The notes beneath the pieces were generated by a model that searched no databases, was not told the DNA's origin, and saw only the letters and a list, made by a program, of their open reading frames with translations. This document shows, in pieces, positions 48,747-60,564 of a stretch of DNA of 64,000 bases. The position numbers and the translations under genes were made by a program. The stretch is from positions 62,001 to 126,000 of the forward strand of contig MBPM02000127.1 in the NCBI GenBank assembly GCA_001695595.3, given 5' to 3'. The stretch's first letter is position 1. Every line of letters starts with the position of its first letter. Source of the DNA: Plasmopara viticola (lineage: Eukaryota > Oomycota > Peronosporomycetes > Peronosporales > Peronosporaceae).

Positions 48747-48906
48747 GCTTGTACATCGTTTTTCCGACATGGAACTAGGCATTATTAAAGTTTCAGAATG
48801 CGTCCGTCTGTAAGCATTGTAAGTAATTAAAAGCAGGCTTTGAATATCAAGACTGATATTGATCGCAATTTTTACTATCTGAAAAGGAGAAAAGAAAGCC
48901 TTAAAT

Positions 48907-49521
48907 CTACTTAGCCTCCCGTCCAGAGCTCATTGTATTGACTATCCACTCCATACCCTCTTGTAAACCCTCGCCCGTCTTGGCCGAACAAGCCTGAATG
49001 TGCCACGTACGGTCGCGAATCGTCGCCAAATTGAGTGCGGTTGAAATTTCACTCGATGGCAACGCATTAAGCAAATCCTGCTTGTTAGCAAAAACAAGTA
49101 TCGGCACATTTGAAAGCTTCTCTTCTTCCAATAGCGTCACCAGCTCCATGCCCGTCTCCTCGAGACGACGACGGTCTGCACTGTCAATCACGTAAATCTA
49201 CACTTACAATATAAAAGTCAACAACCCATATTTCAACTTGTGAGCCTTTTTGTAGCGCACCAAAGCGTCCGTTTGCTCATAGTAGTTTCGCCAATAGGGA
49301 CGAATAGTCTTCTGGCCACCAATGTCCCACATGTTGAGCTTGAAGCCGTCGACTTGCAGGCTCTTGACGTTGAAGCCTTGCGTGGGCATAATGTGGCTGA
49401 TGTCCTCTTCCGACAATTTCTTTAGGATGGTCGTCTTGCCGCCATTGTCTAGTCCCAGCACAAGGATTCGTGCTTCACTGTCGTCTTTCTTGAGCTTGCG
49501 CAAGAGGTTTAAAAGGCCCAT
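48907..49521 (-). CDS. ARL3: ADP-ribosylation factor-like small GTPase, ARL3 type
   Basis: Exons at 49261-49521 and 48907-49197 flank a 63-base intron (49198-49260, GTGCGC...TGTAG) and give 183 residues, against 182 in animal ARL3. The protein switches between GDP and GTP forms; known ARL3 proteins release lipidated cargo into cilia or flagella, which fits an organism with flagellate zoospores. All nucleotide motifs are intact: GLDNGGKT (23-30), T47 in PTQGFN, WDIGGQ (65-70), NKQD (125-128) and SAK (158-160). ATG 49521 begins [12 protein letters not shown], as in the family. The gene converges with the succinyl-CoA synthetase gene, 160 bases between the stops, so their 3' regions may overlap. 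ARL2 is the nearest alternative, but the N-terminus favours ARL3. Confidence 0.92.
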
Positions 49522-49611
49522 AATCACTTTTCAGTAAGAAGTACTCTACCACGTTGATCTTTTTCAAGAGTAAGACGAAGCATTAGCATGTGAGCGGTCA
49601 CACAGCTGCGT

Positions 49612-49640
49612 CCCATTATGAACTGAGCAAACGGTTTCGA
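49612..49640 (-). promoter_or_regulatory. possible initiator upstream of ARL3
   Basis: On the minus strand GCTCAGTTCATAATGG (about 49610-49630) resembles the pyrimidine-rich oomycete initiator around TCA, about 105 bases before the ATG. The likeness is loose, so this is a suggestion only. Confidence 0.25.
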
Positions 49641-50556
49641 AACGGCACGTTCGACCCTTGAAGGTGGTTGATGTGGTATTTAAGTACCTTTAGTGTGCAA
49701 ATTCAAGGCTATTATTAATTCAAAAATTGATTGGCTGCGTGAGCTCAATCAAAATTCGATGGCCACAGGAGCTTATTATAGATTTTCCTACCCCAGACTA
49801 TATTCACTCAAATGATGTTCGCAAAAATACCAAGATCTGCTCTGAAAACTTGTGAGGAAATCCTTTCGGTAACTCGAGAGACGAAAGCACTGATGAGTCC
49901 ACAAGCCATGTCGCAGCTTTTGCAGCTCAAGTGTGTTGATGAGCAGCTTGTACCTCACACGCAAAAGTGATGATACGACAGCATAGTATTGCGTGGGTGT
50001 AGGAGGGCGATATAATGTTACAGCGCTTGAACGCCACACCGCATCATAGTCTAGATGTGTTATAGCGGTGCTCCGTTGCTGTACTTAGTTCGTAGCTCGG
50101 ATTAATCCTGTTGCACTGCTAACGACACCCCAAGAGTTGTATATTCAGGTCACCCTTCTTGACCTACTATTTAGAATACTTTTGATATAAACCGTTACTA
50201 ACAGAACGCGTTAATCGGTGCTAAGGAGCAATGTTTGGTGTGCACTACTAGTAGCGCCAACACAACGTTCGCATATTACAAATATATTACAATTGTAATA
50301 TCATAATGGTAAAACAAGGAGTCTATAGTGAAATGGTATGCTAATCAAAGCCTCACTCAACCAGCACCAGCGTTTAAAACCATCCATATCAAAATCGAAG
50401 CTATGCTGGTGATAAAAACTCCCCGTTTTATCACGCGGATTATGTCGTCAAAAGTAATATCCGCGTCAAATTATACTCATCTTGTCGACACATAGAGTTT
50501 AGCAGGTGCCATTAAACCAGGATGGCTCTATGACACCTGTCAAACTCCATGTGTGA
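49641..50556. other. no clear gene
   Basis: Short frames only. A palindrome, ATTACAATTGTAAT, lies near 50287. Nothing else is seen. Confidence 0.3.
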
Positions 50557-50570
50557 TCTCTGTAATGTAA

Positions 50571-50896
50571 TGTAATGTAATGTATTACGTTATCGCGTTG
50601 CCAAGTTATGCACGTGCTAGGCTCAGTCTGGCTAGTCCACGGCATAGAGTGGTAACCACATACGTCGGGTCTCGTTCGGCGGGCAGTGCAGCCAGCACCG
50701 AGGTCGTGAGGGTCTTCCATTATTTTGCTTAGCTCTGACTTGGTAAGAGCCCAGGTGGCGCCCGGTGCTGGAGACCGTCGCGTCGAGGGTGAGACTCGTT
50801 AGAGACCTGCAGATGCCCGAGAGCACCTGCCCGTAGCGCGCGAGCATTTAGCCCCCGCGCTTGGAAGGAGGGCGTCACCCCAACCTTTTCCAAGCT
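50571..50896 (-). mobile_element. short LINE-derived element, copy E
   Basis: Flanked by a 14-base target-site duplication, TCTCTGTAATGTAA at 50557-50570 and 50897-50910. Head, middle and tail are as in copies A and C, with a (TAATG)n tail. Because the target itself contains TGTAATGTAA, the boundary between tail and duplication is uncertain by a few bases. Confidence 0.87.
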
Positions 50897-50934
50897 TCTC
50901 TGTAATGTAAAAGAATATTGCGTTTTCGTTATTG

Positions 50935-51233
50935 GGTATTGTATTGTATTGTATTACGTTATCGCGTTGCCAAGTTATGCACGTGCTAGGCTCAGTCTGG
51001 CTAATCCACGGCATAGAGTGGTGTCCGCATACGTCGAGTCTCGTTCGGCGGGCAGTGCAGCCAGCACCGAGGTCGTGAGGGTCTTCCATTACTGTTTAGC
51101 TCTGACTTGGTAAGAGCACCAGAGGGTGAGACTCGTTAGAGACCTGCAGATGCCCGAGAGCACCTGCCCAAAGCGCGCGAGCGTTTAGTCCCCGCGCTTG
51201 GAAGGAGGGCGTCACCCCAACCTTTACCGAAGA
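50935..51233 (-). mobile_element. short LINE-derived element, copy F
   Basis: Flanked by TCGTTATTG at 50926-50934 and 51234-51242. It ends in a (TATTG)n tail and lacks about 25 bases of the head near 51120 that other copies have. It lies only 24 bases from the duplication of copy E and in the same orientation. Confidence 0.87.
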
Positions 51234-51242
51234 TCGTTATTG

Positions 51243-54200
51243 AGTGTATATGTTAAATGTCTTAACCTCATATTCATAACAAGACAACTATGTATCCGAC
51301 AGGGTATTTACTTGGTTATACATACTAATATATTTGAAAGTAATATATATTTAGTTCTGCCATAATGACGATTACGTCTTATGAGGAATTAGAGGGAAAA
51401 CCAGGACACATATATTCTTTGTTAGTCTTTCAACTTCACTGCATTTTGTCGAGTAAACAGTCGCTCACCAAAATGATCGCAATCTTCATTGGCAAGCAAT
51501 AGTTAATAACGGAAGAGTTAAACACAAAATTGATCGAGTACCCGTATTCGATTTCAGTTTTCGAAAATACGATATATAAATGATCAGGAACAACTAATTT
51601 GCTGTCCTTAGTAATGACAACACCATATCTGTCGCCAAGATTATCAGCTACCTATGCAGTGCAATATCGACCAATTAAAAGGCTTGACATTAGCAAGTAC
51701 GATAAGTATTTTACAAAACTTCTATATAGATGCGAATGCTACAATCAAATTAGATGTGTCTATGGTCTTAGGAAGAGAAGATATAACACGAGTACGTCAC
51801 CGAGTTCAAATTTTGATCCAGAATGCTTTCCCACCTGAGTCAGCTTTTAAGGGTAGGGTTCACAAAACGAGCATCACCAGTGATGGCTACTCATGGTTAA
51901 AGTTGGGGTAAGAGTACTACGAGATTGACTGGCTAAGGAACTACATTTGGTCAAGCAGTCTCGACGTAGCTCCATTCATCAAGGCTATCGAGACTCAATG
52001 AGAGCTCTCTAGCTATTTAATCTTGACAACGAGAACGGCAAATTTATTGGTGGAAAAAGTAAGCCGCTCATGATTTTAAGGCTAGTATGAGCGCTGCTAA
52101 ATCTGCAGAAAGTAACGTTACCGACAGCAACATTTTCATGACTGGTAATGGTGATGTCTCAGCGACTGCGTTACACAACTTAAATGTGTTGTTTAATGTT
52201 GTGCTTAAAGGTGGCAAGAAGCGTTGGTTGAAGATACACAAGTCGTTTAGCAGATATTTTTGGAAACGCCGATTATCAAAATCAATTTTAGAAAAGGGTT
52301 TCAAAAGCGATATCATCATAAGTGCGAAAATCTCAATCCCTCGGTCACTGTATATATTTTATAGTTTAACTCCCCACATCTCAAGATGGTGATCAGTAGA
52401 GAAGAAAATACTTCACAAAATGCTGTGGTCAAGAATTAATTTGTCAAAAAATTGCGTTTAATTTAATTTAAAGTCGTCGGTTGACTGTTAAATATGTGTT
52501 TTTGAGCATAGCGATCACGCAGGCGATACCCACTCGATATCGTACAAGAAGAATATTGTTGATGTTTATGTCCACAACTATATTTGCAATTTTAATTTGG
52601 CTGATACAGTATATCATGAGCGTTGTCAGCATGGAGACTGCAAATTTTAGTCAGAATCGAATCTGACCTTCAAATATAAGTGGCAATTGAAGCTTAATAG
52701 TGCTTAAGATCCATTTATAAAGGTTACCATATATAAGTATATGCAGTATCAAGTTTTCGAAGCTGATCTAAAAGATGATATGCCTGCAGATGGAGTGTCA
52801 CTACCTTGTCTTTAAATAAGGTCATGTATTACACCTGCTTGGACATCTCCAAGATACTGCTCGAAATTTGACAGTGATAAGACTTATACGGCACTCGCTT
52901 ACATAGCTTCCGGTCCGTGCATCTTTAATTCCCAGCTAGTGCATAAGTGCCTACAAGAGTCAGGAAGCCAAAGCAAAGCGAAGTTTTGGTTTTGCATTCG
53001 ATCACAAAATACGTTGCTCAAAACTAAACATATCAGTGTGCTTTATGCTATTGCTAGCTGACTAAGTATATATTCTGTAAAATGTATTAAGCTTTGAAAT
53101 ATGCATGGCAATACGTGCCGAGTGAAACACTGTCTGGAAGGACACATCGCACGAGGGATTTAGAAAGAAGAAATTACATAAAGTAAGCTCAAACAGAGCT
53201 TTCAGATATAGAATACATTAAGGCTAAAGGAAAGGTCAGAGTTGGTGTGGGCTCATCTGTTATCTTCATTCGCTGTATTAAGTGCATTGGGGTGGTGAGA
53301 TCTATAAAAAACATTAGAGGCCACGATGTCAGCGCTTTGTAATGTTGGCGCTAAATGGTGAGATGCCATCCAGTTGATTGATGATGATCGAAGCACATGA
53401 CGGATTTGTCGAGGGTATTGCTGTCGGTACGATAAATACATTTGTGAATGCGATACTTCAGCTCAGGCCATTTCAACGCTTCTTTGGTGAGACGAGCCAG
53501 AGTTCAAGTACAAACTAATCGTTTGTGATGACGAGAGTGTCAGCATTCGTCATAATTAATACCTGTGCTTTCCTAAGAGGCTATCTGTTTTACAAGACAA
53601 AGTAGCAAGCAAAAATATAAAGCAAGAGTTTTATATAGCAATTTCCAACGAGTGAAATTATCGAAGCACGAAAGCAAAGCCAAGAATAAATAGCTTGTTT
53701 GATGATAGGTAGCCACTATTGTGAAACAATTTAATTTGCACACTTTCGCTTGAAAGTTAGATTTCTCTCTATTTGAGGATCCACTGCTTCATCAGTACTA
53801 GCTATCACAGAGATCTGAGACTTTTATCAACGCGGTTCCAAATGCTCGACAAAAGAATGGTTTCAGTAAGTCAAAGGCGATGGCGGCTGAGGTGATGAAC
53901 TTGCGGGCAATAGTGATTTGGTCGATCTGCAACGGACATGAGCAAGCTGAAAGAGAAAATGGCTAAGTTATCAAGAGTAAGATTAAATATTTTATGTTTC
54001 ACAAGTTGAAGAAGCTCAATGACTTTTGTACTATTACGATAAACAGCGTCGTCTTGACAAAAAGAACAGAGTCGATTTTTGATTGCTATAAACCAGCTTG
54101 TTCAGTTTCGCATACATCGGTCCGACTGTGACTGCGTCAACTTTGAATTTAATTGTGTAGGCAAATAAAATCAAAAAGATAGAGAAAGACATTGCCTAAC

Positions 54201-54430
54201 TGTGGGCACCTATTTAACAACTGTACTAAACCTGGACTACGTGATCACTCTGAGGAGCATAGGGACCAAAAGTTCTAACGAGGCTACAGCACTACGTTAG
54301 CCAACTTCGATCGCAATGCGCTGTGACTACTCAAATTAAATTCGCAAGGTAAAGTAATAATCCCATTATCTTTCAACCATTGCATCTGTTACCCAATTAA
54401 TCGTCAAATAACCACGGCTTAATGCATTTA
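51243..54430. other. no clear gene
   Basis: Frames of up to 101 codons, for example 52087-52392 (+), a lysine-rich stretch beginning MSAAKSAESNVTDS. No family is recognised. No structural RNA or long repeat is seen. Confidence 0.3.
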
Positions 54431-55325
54431 AGTTAATTTTTTATGCTGGCTAGCAGTTGTTGATTATTGAATTCCTTTAAGCTGAGCACTTTTGTCTCGT
54501 ACGCATCATAGAACGCTAAGCCTCTCACAAATTTTAGTTTTTGGCATGCTTACGCAGCGTAAAAGGGCTTGCTTTTGGCTGTTTTCCTTTAAACACTATG
54601 TGGTGGCGCTTTGAAGCGCAAATATTGAATAGTGAATCGAGTAGAACGATTCGAGGCATAGATAGTAGTGTTCAGTGCATATTCAACAAGCGTTAGTATG
54701 CTTCTCCATATCTTAGTACATCTGCATATTCGCGCACATACTATGCAATGCGTCTTTCATAATACACTTCACTCGCTATGCCTGAAGATCGATCTGCCAG
54801 CGGTCCGGTGTCAAGCATTGTCAAATCACTCTCCAAAAAAATGCCCGATCTCTGTTCGTATATAGTGGACAGGCATATTGTACAAAAGAACATCGTTGAT
54901 GCTATGACGTTATCGATAGTATCCAGTACAGTTGCATAATAGCGAAACGACTATAAAATCTTCTTGCCTGCCGAACCTTCAATAGGCCGACCGAAAAACC
55001 ATACTAATGGGCTACCCGGCACCGCAATAGCACCGAAAAGCTTATCAAAAGTGCGACAGTATCAATCAAGGGCTTTATTCGCAGTTGCAGTTTGCGCGTG
55101 CGCACGGAGGTGCAGCTCCACTTTTCCAATTTGAGTCACTAGGTTCGGTGCTTAGCAACTAATACGGCTTTTCTTGACCAATATGATCGCAAAGATCGCA
55201 AAGCGGTGAAGCTTGAGCTCAATAGAAAATACGACTAAATTAATTATCATCATGAGGAGTTACTTCGCACGGTAAGTATCACATTGGTCAGCGCAGCAGT
55301 AGTTTAGCTCGGCTCACATTAAAAG
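54430..55325 (-). mobile_element. Ty3/gypsy fragment, relative of 44250-45200
   Basis: Collinear short matches with 44250-45150 (CACTATGTGGTGGCGCTTT, CGGTCCGGTGT, CGGAGGTGC, AGCTCGGCT) show that both derive from one family. No coding motif is readable in this copy on its own. It abuts the broken effector relative. Confidence 0.5.
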
Positions 55326-55945
55326 CCAGATCATTGACGAGATTGAAGGTTTTAATTCGTGCCGTGACCGCGGCTAATTTGATAAAAACGGAGAAGGAAG
55401 CGAGTAGCGAGCGCCAGCACACGGCCTCAACATCGATCAATGTAGTTGGACAGGTGGTGCATACTGCACCTGTTCCAGACATTATTTTGCTGTCTGTGGC
55501 AAACGTTATACCATCCGCTATGGCAGAAAGACTCATTTGACGGCCATCATTAAGGACGCTGCAAGTTTTGAGCGCAGTAAATCTACTAACCTGCCCCTTC
55601 AAACCCTTCTTCGATTAACCCCGACGCTCCTAATGGTCGACTTAACAATTAGCTGATCACTAAAAAGGAGTTACATCTTGACAAGGAGAAGGATTACGTT
55701 GATTTGTAGGATTTATGGGAATAGACATTAAAGTTAGTCGAAGACCCTTTGCGCCTTTTAAACAGATACTATAGATCTACGCATCCCACGCGAAGATTGT
55801 CAAGGCGGACGCATAGATTGGACGAACGAATTTACTCAAAGTCCTTCTGAGTTTTCGGAATTTGAAGCAAGTGACGAGGTGAAAAAGCCCCACGCGACGT
55901 TCCTCGAAGCCTTTGGTCTACCATTCTCAACGATGATGAACACTG
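55320..55945 (+). pseudogene. broken relative of the RxLR effector
   Basis: The plus strand matches the post-dEER part of the effector at 11626-13359 in several frames. VVGQVVHTAP matches VVGQVLHAPP, VANVIPSAMAERL matches VANNIPTVLAKRL, and FLEAFGLPF near 55895-55925 matches FLKAFNLPF. Only one copy of the 153-residue unit appears. No signal peptide, RxLR or dEER is found upstream, where gypsy sequence begins. In-frame stops and shifts occur, so it cannot make a full protein. It shows that the effector belongs to a small family in this genome. Confidence 0.8.
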
Positions 55946-57828
55946 CAAACCACTTTTAGACGGCTCAAGGTGTATGTATTTACCAAAAAGAAACGTCTTT
56001 TGTACTGATATCGACGTTTCTTTCTCGCCCATTTTATCGCTGTAACTTGATTCACAAGCTGTTCCCGCTCGCGTTCATTCCCCCGCATTACCAACAACCT
56101 TTGACACAGTGAGACTTTATAAAAGTTTCTTACAAGAACGTCATATATTCGATCGAATTTAATGTATCGGGAAAAGAAGTAGCTTGATACTAATTTGCTA
56201 GCGAATACCTTATAAACGCAGATTGTTAATAAGGTACGCATCAGCGTAAATCGTCGTCAATATTGCAGCAAGTTGCTCTGACCACGTGGCTACAAGATAT
56301 AACGTCGGTCGAGAGTTCACAAGGTCTCAAAGCACCTTACACAGAACAGGCATGCGAAAAAAATACTGAGTTTTCCAACGAACAACCGTTTACTCTTCTT
56401 GTATTTTGGCGTGAGCACAATACAAAATTTCTTAGTTCTTTCTATGTTTTCCTGTATGCACTAAATTTCACAATCCATGAATGGATTTAACGTCTCTTTA
56501 AAATGCCTTGTATGCAAACCGGCTAAAATATCGGTAGAGTACCTGTTACTCAAAAGCAAATCTCTTTGTCATTTTTGCTAATCAGGTAGCCACAACTGAT
56601 TGAAAAGCTCGGCTTCAAGTAATGGGCCTCCACAAGACCTATAGAACGTTTAAGAGAGAAGGGATGAGTGTAATCTGTTACTATTTTGTCTTCATATGTT
56701 GAGTTGGTTCGGGCATAATAATCACCAAGCGGGCACTGCCGGTCGGTCGGGTTATTTAATGATATTTAAGCCAGCTTTTGAAAAGGTCGCTTTGGCTTTT
56801 GAAGGTGCCTCTACACCAAAATTGGTCAGGCTGCGCTTTTAATAAAGGTCAAGCCGGCAACATTGGTTGCGCCTGAGACGAGGACGGTGCTACGGTTTGT
56901 TGTGCAGAATTGTATAGAAAAAATATGCGGAAAAGATGTTATCAATTTGGGGACCAGTCCTTTCAATCCAGTGTATTTCTTCAGAACCGAATAGCATCTT
57001 GCTGTACATCGCCCAAATCATATTTCCAATCTGGTACATTCTTACAGATCTGCATAGCAATCCGCTGTACACCGCCCCTAATTGCTCAAAAGCTGCTTTA
57101 GACCGAAAGCTGTCCAAAATAGAAAGCACACGTTAGTTTTTGGAGAAACGGAGACAGTAAGAGTTGAATAAATGTATATTGCAAATTAAACGACTAAATA
57201 TAATTGTTAAACCCTTCCTTAAATTACAATTTCTATCTCCATTCACCCCAAATTACTAAAATCACCCCCTTGGCTAAAAAGATTTAAGCACCCCGGACAA
57301 CATGCAGTACTTGTCTCTACCGGACATTTGTACACAACTTTGTTCGGCGTGGTGGGGATTTTTCTGTAAGTGTATTGCTACATTCGCGTGAGCAGCAATT
57401 TGTATAGCTACTCATGACCATTTGTGTCTTTGAATTTTCAAGGGTCTTAGTGTCTAAGTGAGAATTTGTAGCTGATCCGAATGTCGAAGCCGCACTTCGC
57501 AGTACAGAGAGTGAGATACTAAGAGCTAGGTCTATCCGATAGATGCTAGGTTGTATTGATTGTGGCTTGATGACGGGAAGACCGTAAATTGCAGACCTAC
57601 TGACACAATTAATCCTTTTTTTAGTTAGGCGTAGGGTGGATTTAGCAATTTGGGGGTGGATTAAACAATTTTCTCAATTCATGTAAATTGTGATCGTACT
57701 TTTACTCTACGAGTTGCTACCTTTAGTCACTACCTTGGGTATCGTGTCCTGCGAGGTCTGGTCGAAAGCTTGAGCACTGAGTACTTAAACTCCAAGTCTA
57801 TTATAATCGCGGGTGGGATTTAAATTCA
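55946..57828. other. no clear gene; contains an imperfect tandem repeat
   Basis: Short frames only. Near 56965-57085 a unit of about 57 bases occurs twice, imperfectly (GCTGTACATCGCCC near 57000 and GCTGTACACCGCCC near 57063). On the minus strand it lies within a 79-codon frame (56890-57129). The stretch also holds the 3' flank of the kinase gene. Confidence 0.35.
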
Positions 57829-59414
57829 CTAAAGCGCGACTTCTTCCACCTCAAACGTTTTTAGTGCATTTTGCAGTCTGCTCAGCGCGTCAGCGGCAGA
57901 AGGGCGTTTGTTGGGGTCGACCGCGATACACTCGCGCGCAAGTGTCAAGACTTGTTGTGGGCAATCGTCCGAGAATTCGACTTGCAGCTTGCCTGCTGCC
58001 ACCATCTGCAGCAAGACGGTATCTGTTGGTCTGCGTCCGCTTTCGTCCTTGACATTTGTATACGGCAAATCGTGTCTATCGAGTTCACTGAGCAAAACGC
58101 CAAACGAATAGATATCGGCTTTGCCGTCATAGTGTCCTCCAATAATAATTTCCGGCGCCATCCAGAGTGACGTGCCGACAGCATTGGTCATTCGATCATC
58201 CGAGCGTTCTCGTGACACACCAAAGTCCGTGAGTTTGGCTTCAAGTTGCGACGTGAGCAACACATTTCGTGATTTAAGGTCACGGTGAAGAATATTTGGT
58301 TCCAAAGAGTGAAGATACGTGAGTCCATCCACGATATTCAATGCGATTTTTACCTTATCGTGATCAAAGCCACGAGACCGCGTCTGGTTGGCCAAAAAGT
58401 GATTTAACAGAGCTCGAAGATCACCGCCGACCAGGTATTCTGTTACACAACAGACGGTGCTTAGCGATTCCCAAGCAATGCCAATAAATCGAACAATGCA
58501 AGGATGTTCGAGCTTGGCCATGACTTTAATCTCTGTGAACAGCGCATTGATCTCGGCCATATCTTGAGCTGTTTCTGGCAGCAAAGTCTTGACTGCGACT
58601 GTCTTGCCCTTGTACGACGCCATAAAAACTTGACCAAATCCACCGCGAGCAATAAGCTCTTGGATCTGGATCTTTTCAAGAGGAATCCGTGCAGCTGCCA
58701 GCACAGGGTCATCCCAAATTCCTCCTTTGTGCATTTGCCGCCTAGTAAATGGATCCTCACGGACAACTGCACAAATTTTGGAGCCATCAGACATGTCTTT
58801 TTTGTCAAGACCATTGCGTCCGCTATTGAGCTTTCCAAATGAACCTGGAGAAGCGAGTTCGGTCTTCGCGATCGGCATTTCTTTGGATCCACCGAATGCA
58901 GGGGGATACTTGCTCTGCGTCCTTTTTGCTTGCGTCTTTCGGAAGACAAATGCAGCCACAATGCACATCACACAGGCAACAGCAACGAACACGCCGACAG
59001 TAGCTCCTTCAGACATACCTTTCGAAGAGGAAGATGAGGTTTCGGCTTCTTCCACAGATGTGCTTTGAGTAGGAGGGTAACTGCTCGAACCGCTTGCACT
59101 TTCGTCAGAGTCAACAGGTTGTGGAGTCTTAGTGATACTCGGCGTTCGAAGCGAAGCGTATTCGTCTGGAGTTGGTGACGGTGTTTGCTCTTCCATTGTC
59201 CACGGCGTATGTGATCGTTCTGATTGCATTGCTGGTGGCTCAACGTCACTAGCAATTTCGCCACTTGCGGTCGATTGCATCTTCGTCTTCACGTTGCCCG
59301 CCTTCATATAAAAAGTCGGACGCGGCATTGTGTTAGCTATAGTCATGCAAGCAGCAATAATGTACATTAACTCACCGGGTCATAATTTAAGCTGTCGTAA
59401 GAATATTGCTTCAT
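57829..59414 (-). CDS. transmembrane TKL-type protein kinase
   Basis: The long frame (57829-59367, 512 codons) has a Ser/Thr/Pro-rich outer part, one membrane segment (residues 122-142) and a basic stop-transfer stretch. A kinase domain follows from about 232 to 505. It is complete: glycine loop RGGFGQV (241-247), K260, helix-C E279, HRDLKSRN (361-368), DFG (381-383) and GTSLWMAPE (398-406). The motif set is that of tyrosine-kinase-like kinases, which are numerous in oomycetes; it should phosphorylate Ser/Thr in response to an outside or membrane cue. The start is uncertain. An upstream ATG at 59414 opens 13 codons followed by a GTGAGT donor (59375), and an acceptor at 59302 would join it in frame, replacing the first 24 residues of the long frame. 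No signal peptide is seen either way. Confidence 0.88.
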
Positions 59415-59429
59415 TCTCGTGGTCGAAAG

Positions 59430-59455
59430 GAAGAAGAGAGACTGAGGGGCCACGA
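59430..59455 (-). promoter_or_regulatory. possible initiator of the kinase gene
   Basis: On the minus strand CCTCAGTCTCTCTTCTTCC lies 20-40 bases before the ATG at 59414. It has the TCA plus pyrimidine character of oomycete initiators. Its closeness would give a very short leader and supports the upstream start, but the match is loose. Confidence 0.3.
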
Positions 59456-60564
59456 GTTGAGACGTGAGTGCCCCGACAAATCGACCAACTTTACGAGCTT
59501 CTTATCTACATCTGTTGTCTTTTCCAGCTGTTGTTGTGTTATGCATACGACAAGCTCTTTTGAACGAATGAAAAGTTAGGATAGGCTAAAGTATGTGCAG
59601 AAAACTTACTGTCAACGCACATCGAAGTAGAGATCATGTAAAAGAAGCGGACGAACGCAACTAACGACAATGCTTAGCAACGGAGCTGAATACTATTAGT
59701 ACATGTGAATGGTTTTTTCATACAAGGTACTAACTACTACTCCTCGATATTACTTCGGCATTTTTCTTTATATCATGCGTTTGGTAAACGTTGGAGCATT
59801 ACTGTCAGCTCAAACAAAGGAAGAATTTTGGCGCTTTACATTTCTTCCCTCGCCGTCAGTTGCCCACCCATATCTGTGCGATCACACAACAGCCGTTGTC
59901 AATTGATCACTCAAAGGCGACGATAGAACTGACTGACTATATATAGTTGCTCGACACCTGCGTCAAGACGACACTAGACCAATTCTACACAAAATGTGGA
60001 ATGCCTTCCCCAACCTCTTATTTGTCTGCAATAGCTTGAACGCCAAAGGTCCCATCGACATTTTGGCTCCCAGCCGTAGAGTCAAGTCGAAAAAGCCACA
60101 GGAGGTCAAAAGACAAAGATGAAGACACACTCGTCCGTCGTGTAGCCTTATGGGTATACTTTGAATATCTCCGAATTTGCGACCAGCGAATGGGTGATGG
60201 GAATTGAGACATACAAAACCTTTAAAGTCGATTATCTTTACTTGTCTACAGCTTAATTGTGCATAAATGAGAAAAGTAAGAGCCCCCAGAGATCGAGATT
60301 GATACGCAAACGCTGGAAAACAACGTGAAAGACATGTTTAATCGTACGGATCGAGTCATGACGCAGGAGCACGCACTTGCTGACATGCGAATAGTCGAGC
60401 ACTCAGAGTTATGTGTTCTAGCTCAAAATACCTATACTTCAGAATTAGTTTTAATAAGCGAGTCAATACTACCAATACTAAACCCTATCAATGTATGGTT
60501 TGTGCCATTGGCGCGCCAAAAAGTCCGTCGTTTTAAACATCGCTGCAGAAGACGGGATGTGCGG
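59456..60564. other. no clear gene
   Basis: Short frames on both strands. No domain, repeat or RNA gene is recognised. Confidence 0.3.

Noticed and set aside
58461..58961. 166-codon frame within the kinase gene
   Set aside because: Other-frame shadow of the kinase.
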